This document shows, piece after piece, positions 1-11,631 of a stretch of 64,000 nt of DNA. The notes beneath the pieces are model-generated. The model was not told the origin of the DNA. It was given only the letters and a program-made list of their open reading frames with translations, and made no database searches. Source of the stretch: Scilla litardierei (Eukaryota; Streptophyta; Magnoliopsida; Asparagales; Asparagaceae); contig CM061133.1 of assembly GCA_030789695.1 (NCBI GenBank), positions 100,025,128 to 100,089,127 on the forward strand, written 5' to 3'. The position numbers were made by a program, and so were the translations under genes. Positions within the stretch are counted from its first letter, which is position 1. The number at the start of each line of letters is the position of its first letter.

Positions 1-1095
1 ATGCTAGTTGCATCGGGGATAAAGTGTGACCTCCAGAGGGTCTTATCCTAATAAGTGATGCGGCATGTAAAATAGCATGCCCCCAAGCATCCACAGGCAA
101 CTGGGATTGCATAAGCAATGGATGTGCAATCCATTGGAGTCTCTTTATAAGGGACTCAGCTAATCTGTTTTGGGTGTGAACATGTGCTACAGGATGTTCA
201 ACTTCAATACCCGTTGCCCGGCAATAGTCTTCGAAGACTTGTGAAGTAAATTCTCCCGCATTATCAAGACGTAGTTTCTTGATTTGGTTATCGGGGAAAT
301 GAGCACGCAACCTTATTATTTGTGCCAATAGCTTTGGAAAAGCTAGGTTGCGGGTGGACAAGAGGCACACATAAGACCATTTGGTTGATGCATCAATCAG
401 TACCATGAAGTACCGAAATGGGCCACTTGAGGGGTAATAGGCCCGCAAATGTCACCATGAATTCTCTCAAGGAAGCCAGGAGACTCTAATCCCACTTTCA
501 GGAGGGATGGTCTCGTTATAAGTTTTCCCTTGAAACAAGGGAGACATGGAAATTCACCCTTTTGAAGAATGTTCAGGTTCTTCAATTTGTGTCCACCGGA
601 TTCAGAGATGATGCGTCGCATCATTGCTGTTCCAGGGTGACCAAGTCTATTGTGCCAGAGTTCGAACTCTGGCAAAGATTGGCACGTCTGGTGCTCAGTC
701 ATATTGGCTTCTATTGGTTGAATGTATGTTTGGTAAAGACCCGACGGGAGTCCCTTGAATCGTTCGCAGATGATCTTCCGGTCATCTTTCTGACGAGTTA
801 CATACAGATATTGAACCGTATTTTCATCTCTGGTTTCTAAGTGATATCCGTTTAAACGGAAATCTTTGAAACTTACGAGATTCCTATTTGATTTAGGAGA
901 GAATAACACATTTTTTATTTGAAGTCTTGTGTTATTTGGGAGCAATATAATTGCTTCACCAGATCCTTCGATTATTTGGGACAGTCCTGAAATTGTGATA
1001 ACAGGACCGTCATATTTATTTACGCTATTAAAATAGCAATGATCGCGAAGGATTGTGTGCGTTGAGGCACTGTCCACTAGGCACTCAGACATCAT
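1..1095 (-). pseudogene. Copia protease-integrase part of pol, frameshifted and cut by the window edge
   Basis: The frame starts at 1095 with MMSECLVDSASTH, the protease active-site region (DSA where most copia proteases have DSG; other members of this plant family also deviate here). It continues through the GAG-pre-integrase region with LWHNRLGHPG and the CX2C pair CLPC, giving the integrase HHCC zinc finger, and reaches the first catalytic Asp (HGDICGP). A frameshift near 425-440 ends this frame at 397. In another frame the integrase core resumes, with the second Asp in LRLDNAGEF (about 255-275) and the Glu in LAES, and runs off the window. Gag ends at 1224 and this frame starts at 1095, a 128-bp gap with stops, so gag and pol were separate frames. 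Confidence 0.85.
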
Positions 1096-1223
1096 CTATA
1101 TAAGCAAAAACGAAATTTTATTTGAGCGAAAATGTAAACATTCATTCGAAAATAAAAGTTCGTACTTAAGCAAATAAAGATGAAGATACATTGAATTCTA
1201 AAAGCATAGATAAAAGATGATGC

Positions 1224-2236
1224 TCAATCGAGAAGGTCGTCGTTTTCGAAGTCTTTTGCAGTAAACATTGTTGGCGGCTGAACAGCCGCCAAGTTTGTAT
1301 CAGGTAGAGACTTCTGGCTCACCTGGTATAGATCTTGGAGGTGGCGAGGAGTGCGGCAGTTTCTGGACCAATGGCCAGTCATGCCGCATTTATGGCATTT
1401 ATCCTCCCAGTTATTCTTTGGAAGTGACACTTGCTCGGTGTTCTTTCGTTTCCAAGTGAAGTTTCTTTTTCCCTTATTGTTTTTGTTTGTCTGGGGAGCT
1501 GCACCTCTTGGTTGCTTCATTACAACTTTCCCTTTAGTGTTTTTAGCCTTCCTCTTGTTTTTCCACTTCTGGGGAGAAACATGATGGGCTTCAGGGATAG
1601 GGGCAGTGCCAGCTGGACGTAAGTTATGAGTTGCAAGCAGTAAGTCTCGATTCTGCTCTGCCCTAAGTAGGCATGAGATCAGATCGGAGAATTTCGTGAA
1701 ATTGCGTTCACGATACTGCTGCATGAGGATTGCACTTTCTCGTGAAACGAGGTAAATGTCTTTTCCAACATGCGTTGTTCTGTCACTTCCTCACCGCACA
1801 ACTTCAGGCGTGAGGTGATGTTATGAAGTACAGAATTGTATTCAGCGACGGACTTATAGTCCTGAAGTCTGAGGTTTTCCCACTCATAACTGGCACGCGG
1901 TAATATAACATCAATTTGATGTTTATACCGAGCTTCCAGCGCTGTCCTCATGTCCTTTGGATCCTCAACCGTTAAGTATTCGGCCTTTAAGGTCCGATCT
2001 ATATGTTTCCTAATGTAGATTATGGCTTTCGCCGTATCTACATCGGATACAGTGGTTGTAGGGCTGCTGCTAGTTGTAGCAGAGGCTTCGGCCGCTGCTG
2101 GGGCCGAGGAAGGAGCCAAAATGGACCCAAGGAGGGCCATCGAACGCAAGTGGAACTTCATGTCCACTCGCCAACTCAGGTAATTTATCCATGCAGAGTC
2201 AAGGACTTCGAAATCGACGCTTGCCAATTTTACCAT
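1224..2236 (-). pseudogene. Copia gag (capsid/nucleocapsid), frameshifted
   Basis: Gag forms the virus-like particle and packages the RNA. The first frame starts at an ATG at 2236 (MVKLASVDF...) and gives about 170 residues of a UBN2-like capsid, with the family features of an early NYLSW-like stretch (here INYLSW), an LPRASYEW stretch, a DYKSVAEYNS stretch and LKLCGEEVTEQ. The reading frame then changes near 1725-1740, and the rest continues as an overlapping frame (1724 to 1224) that ends in a CCHC zinc knuckle CHKCGMTGHWSRNC (CX2CX4HX4C, intact) and a short acidic tail ending FENDDLLD. Length after joining is normal for a copia gag. One frameshift makes it non-functional. Confidence 0.85.
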
Positions 2237-4312
2237 TTATCTACGCAATTTAAAATGAGCATGAATTAATTAAAATTCAAAATTCATGCATAAAGAAATA
2301 AACAAGTAAAAATGCGGGGATCGGCCAGATACCCAAAAATAAACAGTCCAAAGTTCGTTTACAGTCCATAAAAGGAAAGAAAAATACAACTGCGGAAACC
2401 CAAACTGAACTGGGTCCCTATATCTCCGTCTTCATATGCTGTTGCATCGAGCTTTGGCTTACACAGTCATGAATCGACTCCTTGCGGTCCAGCGGACGCG
2501 GCCAGGGAATTGACTAAGCCAGGACCACTTGTTACCCAGTCAAGCTAGGTTGGTCCAGCAAACTTAGCCAAGCACATTGACCGACATCATGATCCATTGA
2601 AGGAGTTTTCATCAATTCTATGTGCTGTTGCATCGAGCTTTGGCTTTAAAATACAAATTTCCTCACTTACAAATTCTCTCAAAAGAAAATAAAAGTGCAA
2701 GGAAAGTAAATAGGTATACAATGGCCGATCCCGAAAAACACATTTTTACTGATTTAAACATCCACGTAGTTCTAAATATGCTACGGGCATAAAAGTAAAC
2801 AACCACGCATATATCTCAAGCAAAACATATGGTAACGGAAACTAGAAAATATAATTATCTCGTAGACCACGTGGAAACGTCATACACTGTTAGGTTAGTT
2901 GACTAACGTCAGAGCGGTCTTAGGATCTTTAAGATAGTTATATTTTGAAAAATAGAGTCCTAGTAAACCATAGATAAAAGTACGCAAGAGCGATGTTTAA
3001 ATCAATTTGTCAACATGGACTATAGAAATTATTTGTGATTTTACAAAGTTTTCTTCGAGTTTAAATATGCCAATTTTATATCCCGTTAAAAAAATACAAA
3101 CATTTCTCATATTTCAAATGCCGAATTTATAAATTATTTTGTTGCTTCAGGCCAAAAAATAGTTTTAATTATATGGGCTTGTGGCCCATTCCGCAGTTAT
3201 GCATAATCATTTGCCTCTAAATTTTGGCTTCGGGCCAAATTCATTCATAACAGATACAAAATTATTAATTTTATAACGTTCGATTCCATATGACAGGAAG
3301 GGTAATTAAAATATCATAGGCATTTTAGAATTTTACAGTGTTTTAAAGCATTTTAAATGCAATGGGTCAAGATTGATCAGTGTGAATTTTCAATTTGCAT
3401 GGCCCATAGAATGTGAATGTGAAGGGTTTGCTATCAGCTCAGCGCATCTGTGTGTATCAGGATTTAAAATGCCCATAGAATACTAAAATGCCTATCAGGA
3501 TTTAAAATGCCCATAGGATTTAAAATGCATTTTAGAATTTTCAATTTGCATGGCCCATAGAATGTGAACGTGTACATGGTTGTATCAGGATTTATTTGAA
3601 AGGATCCCAACCTCGGCATTGAGGACCGAAAACTAGTGCTTTCAAACAGGGTCTAAGATTTCTATAATTGTCTTTGAATTACAGACAACAAACGTTAAAA
3701 GATTGAATCACTAAAAATCTTGACAACCACTTCAAAACATATAAATAACAATGAATATAATTGGATTGTCAAAAAAAACTTAATAAATTTAATTTATTGC
3801 GAAGTATGGTAATCATTCAATCAGAGATTTAACTCAAAGAACATGATACAATATCAGAAACACGACAGTACTTTGCTAGCATTTCAGAAGCAATCAGCAT
3901 TAGAACATGCATAATTCCAAAACTATCTACATATGATATTAAACTGGTTTGGTGCGCCAATCCAACAAAGGTTTTTGTTGTTTGTTTTTTATGATTATTA
4001 TTTTGTGATATCTTTAGATAATCAGAATTGTACAAACTGATCAAGTAAACCAAAAATCAAAACTCAATAAACGAGGAGAATGAAATTGGTTTTTAGCAAA
4101 AATGGATAATATTTTGTATAATCCATATCTACGAGCCAATGAATATACCTCTAGATCAACGATCTAAGGAAGAACCAATATAATCCGTAGATCGGAAATA
4201 AAATCCCCGCACCGCAACGGATCACCGCAACAACAATTAGATTCCTTCGCGTTGGAGTTTGATTTTAAGGAGATTTGGAATAATTTTAGTGGCTCAAAAT
4301 TTGTAGAAGACA
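2237..4312 (-). other. Leader of element A, non-coding
   Basis: About 2.1 kb of AT-rich sequence separates the primer site from the gag start. I see no credible coding frame. It contains two copies of a 25-base string beginning TATGCTGTTGCATCG or a near variant (2436 and 2620 areas), and duplicated segments around 3390-3570 that share CATGGCCCATAGAATGTGAA. Such a long leader is unusual beside a 215-bp LTR; an undetected old insertion or an intron-containing leader are both possible. Confidence 0.5.
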
Positions 4313-4328
4313 CGTGCTGATAACGTGT
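4313..4328 (-). other. Probable primer binding site of element A
   Basis: The minus strand directly after the LTR reads ACACGTTATCAGCACG. TTATCAGCACG next to an LTR end is common in plant copia elements and differs from the TGGTATCAGAGC used by elements E and D's relatives. The matching tRNA is not identified here. Confidence 0.5.
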
Positions 4329-4543
4329 TGTATGATAATGAACTCAAGAGAGAGAGAGAGAGAGAATTTCATTGCTAAGAATAAGTCACCATAGCTAAGA
4401 GCCATGGTGCTCTATTTATATATCTCATAGTGGGGAGGCCAAAAGCCTCTAGGAGACCAAGGGTCCCCATTACTCTAAGTAATGGGGGCCTAATGAATGG
4501 GTAATGAAGGAGGGGAGGCCAAAGGCATCCCTCATTCATAACA
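4329..4543 (-). repeat. 5' LTR of element A (215 bp)
   Basis: On the minus strand it starts TGTTATGAATG and ends CATTATCATACA, the usual TG...CA ends. The right edge is where similarity to the element F family begins, and the left edge is next to a primer-site-like sequence. A TATA-like CTATTTATATA (4412-4422, minus-strand promoter) and a short GA microsatellite near the downstream end lie inside. The partner LTR is outside the window, so the ends rest on one copy only. Confidence 0.7.
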
Positions 4544-5144
4544 AAAGAAAAATTTTGTATAGCCAAAAAGCCAAAAAAATACAAATGCCCAAAACCCAAA
4601 AAAATTTCTAGTGTGAATATTTTTCCTATCTACCGAGAATAAAGGGAAGGCGAGAATTTGCACCGAGTGTTCTACTCCACATCATCTCAACCCCCATCGT
4701 TTTCGAAAACACTTGGCTTAGGAACTTTTTAGCTAGTATCTAGGCTATAGTGGCGTGATTTCCTTGGCCCTAGTTGTGAAGTCCCCGATGCATGATACGT
4801 TTCACTTCTTACTCTTCTCATGCATGCTTGAACTAATATTCACCGCAATTTCAAATTCGAATCGGTATTTGGGTCATCTCCTGGATTTGCGTATATGAGC
4901 TCATAGCACATTGTAGAAAGCGACACCATTTGCTAGCACACGACCGCACTCGCACGCGCTTCACCGCGTGGGCCCACGACACTTATTTGGACTCGTTTTC
5001 CTAGGTTTAGTGATGTGATTTGACGTTTGCTTGCTTGGTGTGTCGTTTTTGATTTTGTTGGCTCTGACGGATGATCTAAGATATAGAGTTTTCTTTTTCT
5101 CTCTTTCTCTCTATTTTTCCCCTCCGAGCTCCTACTCTCACTCA

Positions 5145-5183
5145 TCTTCCTCGAGGACGAGGAAGAGTTCAGCTTAGGGGATT
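5145..5183 (+). other. AGGA-loop hairpin plus polypurine tract of element B
   Basis: TCTTCCTCG (5145-5153) and CGAGGAAGA (5158-5166) form a perfect 9-bp stem around an AGGA loop. GTTCAGCTTAGGGGATT follows, ending just before the LTR. It is the same arrangement as in element F (21872-21911), with one change in the purine run (TAGGGG for TGGGGG). It probably primes plus-strand DNA synthesis. Confidence 0.7.
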
Positions 5184-5184
5184 T

Positions 5185-6711
5185 TGATGTGTGTTTATAT
5201 TTCATATATTCACGCACGTTTTCTTTTGTGTTTCTCCGTGTTTTCACCGTCTTTTATTCGTTTTCTCGTATTTTCTCGTTTTCTTTCACTTTTCTTTGTT
5301 TCTCCATGTTTGCAGGAGATTGACTGCGTAGGGGACGTTTAACGATGATATCATGTGTCCCCGGAGCAACGGGGGGAGTCACGCGTGATCCAGGAGGCCA
5401 AACGACGAAGATTTCATCTTTCAGCCCCTCACCCGGTCGGTTGGTCATCTCCAACCTATCGGGTGATGCACGCGTGCACCACCCGGTCTCTGTCGGAGCT
5501 CAAGTGGAAGTCACCCGACCGGTTCACAGGCCGGTTCAACTGGGGCCAACTCTCTGTCTTCTCGAGCCAAATTCCAACCGATCGGGTGACTCTCACCCGA
5601 TCGGTTCATCTGTAGCTGATGCTGAGCAGCCGAAGACACGTGCACCCAACCGATCCCTTCACCCGATGGCGCCAAGATCCAACCGGTCATTCCAAGAACT
5701 CACCCGATCGGTTCACATGACCGGGTGAAAGCTCGCCGTTTTCTGTTTATTATCTGTAACGGATCACCCGATCGGTTGAATTTTCAACCGATCGGGTGAT
5801 ACGAGAGTCTATAAATAGAACCCCTAGGGTTCCAGAAACGGGAGAGCTGCTAGTTTTTACTGTTTTCTCCTATTGTGACGGCTGTAATTACTGTTCTTTT
5901 GTAAGTTGTCGGATCTTTCTTAAACTTTAGTATTGTCTTAATTGCTCTATTACTTCCGCATTCCAATCGTCTGATTATGATTCCAACGGTTCATTTTCAT
6001 TTAGATCGCTTTTTAATGAATTTTTGTGAGTAGTTCCCAAATCTGGGATTTTGGCGGAAACCCCTTCGGGGGCTCTTCCCGATGCATCCATAGGGCTAGG
6101 AGATCGATAGGGATTAGGAATCTAACGGTTACGCGGGGTGTTTCATTGTCATTGGCGGGAAAAAGACCGCCTTCGACCGTTGGGCCAAGGGGGAATAAAC
6201 TTGGCGGTTGACTCCCTAGCCATAGCTCACGCCCTTAGCGTAGACGTCGAATCCTAGCACGCGGGAGCGACAGGATGAGACGTTGGGAGTTATCGTTGCG
6301 AGCTTAGTGCTCCCGGAATCGATCAGTGTTAATGGACACGGGAGTGCCCACTGATCGAATCCGGGAAGTCCGGTGTATCATCCTGGGCACCGACCGGAAT
6401 ATCGGGCCCATGGGATGCCGGTACCACTTTCAGAGGCAACGTCTCACCATTAGACCCTAAATCCGATCGCTATCCTACCCGTTGGCCGTATCGGCAAGAG
6501 TCACTCGTTGGAGTGGAAACCAAAGTCCCGGGTTTATTTTCTTATTGTTCATACCTTGCATTCCTATATCGTGACAACCCATCAACCGATTCGGGCTAGC
6601 TCGCCCACGGGGTGATTTTGGTCCTCCTTAACACAAGCACATCCTAGCCTCCCTGTGTTCGACCCCCAAGCCACACTACAACACCGTGCGCTTGCGGTTA
6701 CAAATATCTAA
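5185..6711 (+). repeat. 3' LTR of element B
   Basis: It starts TGATGTGTG, matching TGACGTGCG at the start of F's LTRs, directly after the purine tract. It keeps the block order of F's LTR: CCGATCGG palindromes (5430-5800), a TATA box, the GGCGGGAAAAAGACCGCC block (6150) and a terminal block with CTTGCGGTTACAAATAT. The end is set where similarity to the related fragment at 50860-51953 stops; no terminal CA could be fixed, so the right edge may be off by tens of bases. Confidence 0.7.
5812..5820 (+). promoter_or_regulatory. TATA box of element B LTR
   Basis: TATAAATAG lies about 630 bp into the LTR, just after the CCGATCGG palindromes. The same box occupies the same place in both LTRs of element F. 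Confidence 0.6.
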
Positions 6712-8243
6712 CCCCCTTCCTTCCCCGCCACGCGGCCGCGCGCCGGCGCGGCGGGCACCGGTCACGTCTGGCGATGCAGCGCGAGTAGTTGAAGGAGGGA
6801 GAAGTCGAAAGTCGCTCGAGGAGGAGGAGCGAGGAGAAGAGGGTCGCCAGAGCTTGTGGGGGGGTCAGAGCTCGGGCTGTATGGCAGTGGCAGAAGATGG
6901 GAGGCGTGAGGTGGTGGTCGAAGGAGTGCTGGTCATGCGGTGGTCGAGGAGGAAGGGAGGTGGATGTCTGGTGGTGGCGTCGGGGTGGGCTTGGAGGTGG
7001 ATGATGTGGCAGTGGGGGTAGCGAGGTCGCTGGAGTTGGAGATGCACGTCATGGGGGGTCGATGAAGGGAGGAAGTCGACGAGGTGTTAGGAGTCGGAGG
7101 TCACTGGCGTTAGGGTGGCTTGTGGGGAGGCAGGGTTGAAGAGCATTGGCGTCGGAGACTAGGGAGTGCCAGCTTGGGTTTGTGGCTGCTTGAGTTTTGG
7201 AGTGGTCATCGCCAGCAAGTAGGATGGGTTACTTGTTGTTGAGGGTTGAGGGCTTGTCGGCGGCGGCGTGGAAAGCTAAAGGCGGGAGGGAAGACAGTGA
7301 GAGCTATGGGGGACGCGCAGTGGTCGACTGAGGGGAGAAGGGGCGACAAGAGGTGGAAGGAGAAGTCGCCTTGTCGGAAGGCTGGAGACGCGGTGGAGTG
7401 GAGCTGGGAGATGGGGACGTGGAGGAGGGTGTTGGGTTGAAGGAAGGAGGGAGTTAAGTGGCGTGGGTGCTTGGTGGCGAGTTGTGGAATCGATGGGGGT
7501 TGCGGCCGTTGTGTTCTATAGGAGGCCGTGGTGTTTATGAAGAAGGAGGACGAAGATAATGTGCAGGTGTTATGATTGTTTTGATTTCATGCACAAGATC
7601 GTGGGGGATCACGTGGGTTGTTGAGTTGAGATCCCCCCCCCCGAATCCGCGTGCGTGAGTTGTGCGTGATGGTGGTTGGGTTTGTTTTAGTGGAGATCGT
7701 GTGCGTGACTGCGAAAATGTGGGATTCTTAGGTTTTGTTAGGATTTTATTAGGATTTGGATGTATTAGTATTAATAGAATTAATCCATTTTTGATATTTA
7801 GGTTAAGATCTGATTAAGGGAAATTATTTAGTTAGGATTTTCAGATCATTACGGGCAAGATTTGATTTAGTAAGCTGATTCGGTTAGGATTAGATTTGAC
7901 TTATAAAATAATCTAGTTAAGATTTGGTTGTGAGGATTAGTTAGATATATTTTGATTATGGAGATCAATTCGGTTAGGATTAGATTTGGAAGAAGTAAAT
8001 TTTAAGATGATCGAATTATCACGGTCTCGCCCCTGCAATCAACGTCAACCGAAAGTTATAAAGAAGATACCATTGTGATCACGAAGTCGCGAGGATCGTG
8101 AATAAGGAATCCAATCAGGAGTTCAAGCTCAGGGAAAAATAATAATAAAATCCTAAGACAATTATTCAAATAAATCAGCTAACGGAAATACATACGAAAT
8201 ACGTACGTACAGAAACAAGCTGTTACACATATTAGCTGTTACA
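6712..8243 (-). repeat. Element C: probable gypsy LTR fragment, GC-rich
   Basis: 6715-7700 is strongly G-rich and purine-rich, giving long spurious frames, and 7700-8200 is AT-rich with repeated GGTTAGGATTAGATT-like strings. The block order, and the right end with AAATACGTACGTACAG then GCTGTTACA, parallels the minus-strand LTRs of element M, which end in a similar TACGTGTACG stretch then GGCCGTTACA. On the minus strand this is a TGTAAC... LTR start. The left end is missing, as expected if element B was inserted into it. A 16-bp unit, GCTGTTACACATATTA, is duplicated in tandem at 8219-8250, so the exact end is ambiguous (8227 or 8243). Confidence 0.45.
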
Positions 8244-8276
8244 CATATTATGCATGAAAATAGTTTCAAATGATCA

Positions 8277-10949
8277 TTGTTTATTAGAAACACACTTTTT
8301 TGGCACAAACATTTGGGACACACTAACTACAAACATTTGGCACATATTTCCAAGCATACGTTAGTTTCAGTAATGCCTAATATATCGTTTAATCATACAC
8401 AATTTTGTGATGCATGTCAACAAGGTAAGATGCATAAATCTTTATTTAAATCAAAGGATGATATTTCTACAAAAAGACCACTTGAACTTTTACATTTAGA
8501 TTTATTTGGTCCTTCTAGAATAGCTTCTTTGAATGGCAATAAATATGCATTTGTGATTGTTGTTGATTATTCAAGATATACTTGGGTATTATTTTTAAAG
8601 CATAAAAATGATGCATTTGAGGAATTTACAATATTTTGTAAAAGAATTCAAAAATTAAAATCTTCATCCATTATTACTAGTCGTAGTACTCGTGGTGGAG
8701 AATTTGAAAATGAATTATTTACAAAATTTTGTAATAAACATGGCGTAACACATAATTTTTCTTTTCGTAGAGCCGCACCACAAAATGGTGTAGTTGATAG
8801 GAAAAATAGAACTTTACAAAAATGTGCTAAAACCATGTTATGTGATAGTTCCTTACCAAAATATTTTTGGGCATAAACTGTTGCTATTGCATGTTATGTA
8901 TTAAATAGAATTTTGGTATGACCACAACTTAATAAAACGTGTTTTGAACTTTTCTATGATCATATTCCTAAAGTATCTTATTTTAAAGTTTTTGGTTGTA
9001 AATGTTTTATTCTAAATACTAAGGATTCATTAGATAAGTTTGATTCTAAATCTGATGAAGGTATTTTTGTAGGATATTCTACATGTAGTAAAGCATATAG
9101 GATTTATAACAAAAGACCCTTATGTATTGAGGAATCTCTTCATGTAAGTTTTGATGAGAATTATACACCCATCACACCTATTGATGAAGATGATTCAATA
9201 CACATCACTAATTCATTAGAACATACTAAGTTAGATGACAATGATGATAATGTTTCTGCTAATTCCATTCCTGAACCAATCCCTGAAAATACAAGTCTTT
9301 CTAAAGCATTTGTTGAACTTCCTAATCATCCACATGATCTAGTTATTGGAGATATTTCTGACAGAGTAAGAACTAGATCACAAATTGAACAAATAACTCA
9401 TTGTGCATTTATATCATCCATCGAACCAAAGAATGTTAATGAAGCATGTAAAGATATTTCATGGATTATAGCAATACAGGAAGAACTTAATCAATTCAAG
9501 AGGAATGATGTATGGGAATTAGTACCAAGACCTTCAGATCATACTGTTATAAGAACTAAGCGGGTATTTAAGAATAAGTTAGATGAATCTGGTCAGGTAG
9601 ATAGAAATAAGGCTAGATTAGTTGCACAAGGATATAGACAAGAAGACAGTATAGATTATGATGAGACCTATGCACCTGTTGTTAGATTAGAATCTATTAG
9701 AATGTTACTAGCATATGCATGTTTTAAGGTTTTTAAGTTACATCAAATGAATGTTAAGAGCACATTTTTAAATGGTATAATAAAGGAAGAAGTTTATGTA
9801 GAACAACCACCAGGATTTCAACATGAAAGTTTAGAAAATCATGTTTTCAAATTGAAGAAAGCATCACATGGTTTAAAACAAGCACCACGTGCTTGGTATG
9901 AAAGATTAAAAAACTTTCTTTTGAAATCAGGTTATTCTATTGGAAAGATAGACTCTAATTTATTTACTAAGCATATAGATTTTGATGTATTAATTATTCA
10001 AATATACTTTGATGATATAATTTTTGGTTCTACTAATGATTCTCTTTGTCAAGAATTTTCTAAGGAAATGCAGAATGAATTTGAGATGAGTCACATGGGT
10101 GAATTGACATACTTCCTCGGACTTCAAATCAAACAAATGAAGGAAGGTATATTTATACACCAGAGTAAATATACAAAGAAACTCATCAAACGATTTGGAC
10201 TAGAGAATTCTGCAGAGAAACGTACTTCAATGGGTACATCATTAACTCTTGACAAGGATTTACATGGTAAGAGTATTGATCAAAGACTATATCGAGGTAT
10301 GATCGGATCTTTACTATATCTTACTCAAGTAAACCAGATATTATATTTTCTGTATATATGCGCTAGATATCAATATGATCCTAAGATATCACATTTGACA
10401 ATTGTCAAAAGGATTATTAGATATATCAAACATACATCTGATTTTGGTTTATTTTATTCAAAATCAAATTCATTTGCTTTGATTTCATATAGTGATGCAG
10501 ATTTTGCTGGTTGCAAATCTGATCGAAAAAGTACAAGTGGAACTTGTCCCTTTCTAGGTCAATCTTTAGTTTCGTGGTTTAGTAAGAAACAAAATTCTGT
10601 TTCTTTATCAACCACTATAGCTGAATATATAGCCACCAGTTTGCCTGTGCACAGATTTTATGAATGAAACAAACTATTTTAGACTATGGAATTAAAGGTG
10701 ACACATGTCCTATTAAGTGTGACAATACGAGTGCTATTAATCTATCCAAAAATCTTGTACACCATGCACGTACAAAACACATAGATATTCGTCATCATTT
10801 CTTGGATGATCATGTCCAAAAGGTGATATTATATTAAAATATATAGACACTAGATATGAGATCGCTGATATTCTTGCAAAACCTCTTAAGGAAGAGACGT
10901 TTCTAAAACTTAGGAGAGAACTCGGTATTTTGAGTGAATTTGAATTTTA
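8277..10949 (+). pseudogene. Sirevirus pol of element D (integrase, reverse transcriptase, RNase H), broken
   Basis: One frame runs from 8277 to 10667 apart from two stops, a TAA at 8874 and a TGA at 8919. In order: the pre-integrase zinc finger (HKHLGHTNYKH, CDACQQGK), the integrase core with LHLDLFGP and the Glu in PQNGVVDRKN (the residue after VV is Asp rather than the usual Glu), the linker with VGYSTCSKAYRIYN, and reverse transcriptase with ARLVAQGYRQE and AWYERLK. The polymerase active site reads YFDD, where copia elements normally have YVDD. RNase H has the SDADFAGCKSD stretch. A frameshift near 10645, a stop in the next frame and another shift near 10820 break the C-terminus, which ends near 10949. 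The second integrase Asp also appears lost (SRSTRGGEFEN). Confidence 0.88.
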
Positions 10950-11631
10950 ATGATATATTATATCTTAATATTATATTACTTTTGTTATATAATTTTTCTG
11001 GATTTTTCCAAATTATTTTTTATTTTGGTCGACCAATACGACCAATCGGCCGACCAATCCGAATCAGAAAATTATATATACAGTTTTTCATTATGTAATA
11101 CCTTTATTTTCAAAAGGTTTTATTAAAAAATTTAAGTTTTTGTCTTCACTTATTTTTTAAAACACATGAAGACAAAAATTTAAACTTTCCCTCCTATTTT
11201 TGAATCTTTGTGCATTGGAAAGGAACCCTTTCTCTTACACTAAAGTACATAGTACTTAGAGTAGTCAACTTTCTCTTACACAAAGTACCATTACATCTTC
11301 CCACATCACCTTTTGACCGGTCAAAGTCACTCAAACTCAGTCAAAATCAATGTTCATCCATCATCTAAACCCGCAGGAAATCGCATCCAGTCGTATTGGC
11401 CGACCAATTGACCAGATTGGTCGACCAAAATGCGCCAGTTTCCAGTTTTTCAGTTTTTTGAAATTTTTGACCGTTCTAATCCGTGTTTTCTCTCCATGAT
11501 TCGTGTCCCAACTAAATCAAAGAGTTAATATACGTTATTAATTGGTTTTAAATCGATTTTGAGGATTTGAAATTCCAAATTCCCTCTCAAATTTCCTATT
11601 TAAACCATGGGTTCTTCTCTCCTTCTTCATC
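10950..11631 (+). other. Spacer between pol and envelope-like frame of element D
   Basis: Non-coding and AT-rich. It carries GGTCGACCAA-type palindromes and GGCCGACCAA variants at 11028-11070 and 11395-11430, the same family found in this element's 3' UTR and LTR. The direct repeat TTTCTCTTACAC occurs twice (11230 and 11270). Confidence 0.6.

Larger units (their letters stand above)
1..4543 (-). mobile_element. Element A: Ty1/copia retrotransposon, 5' half
   Basis: Read on the minus strand this holds, in order, a short LTR, a primer binding site, a long leader, gag, a gap, and protease plus integrase; the window edge cuts it inside integrase, so reverse transcriptase, RNase H and the 3' LTR lie to the left. 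The order protease-integrase is that of Ty1/copia. Its right end (4543) abuts sequence that matches the internal region of element F, so A was inserted into a copy of that family (element B). Gag and pol each carry frameshifts, so this copy is dead. The protein family resembles plant copia polyproteins usually annotated as TNT1-94-like; I do not assign a lineage. Confidence 0.88.
4544..6711 (+). mobile_element. Element B: Athila-like LTR element, 3' end (internal tail plus LTR)
   Basis: 4544-5184 matches the last 640 bp of the interior of element F (21270-21911) almost base for base: the AAAAAGCC-rich stretch, the CTACCGAGAATAAAGGGAAG stretch, the hairpin and the purine tract. The LTR that follows is a diverged subfamily of F's LTR. 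Its 5' part is off the window, to the left of element A, which interrupts it. No coding sequence is present in this piece. Confidence 0.82.

Noticed and set aside
6686..7440. Arg/Gly-rich frames in the GC-rich segment
   Set aside because: Strong base skew opens several frames at once. The segment fits an LTR fragment better than a gene.
10135..10145. A host gene or gene capture inside the elements
   Set aside because: I looked for non-transposon domains throughout; all recognisable protein sequence belongs to gag, pol or envelope-like frames.
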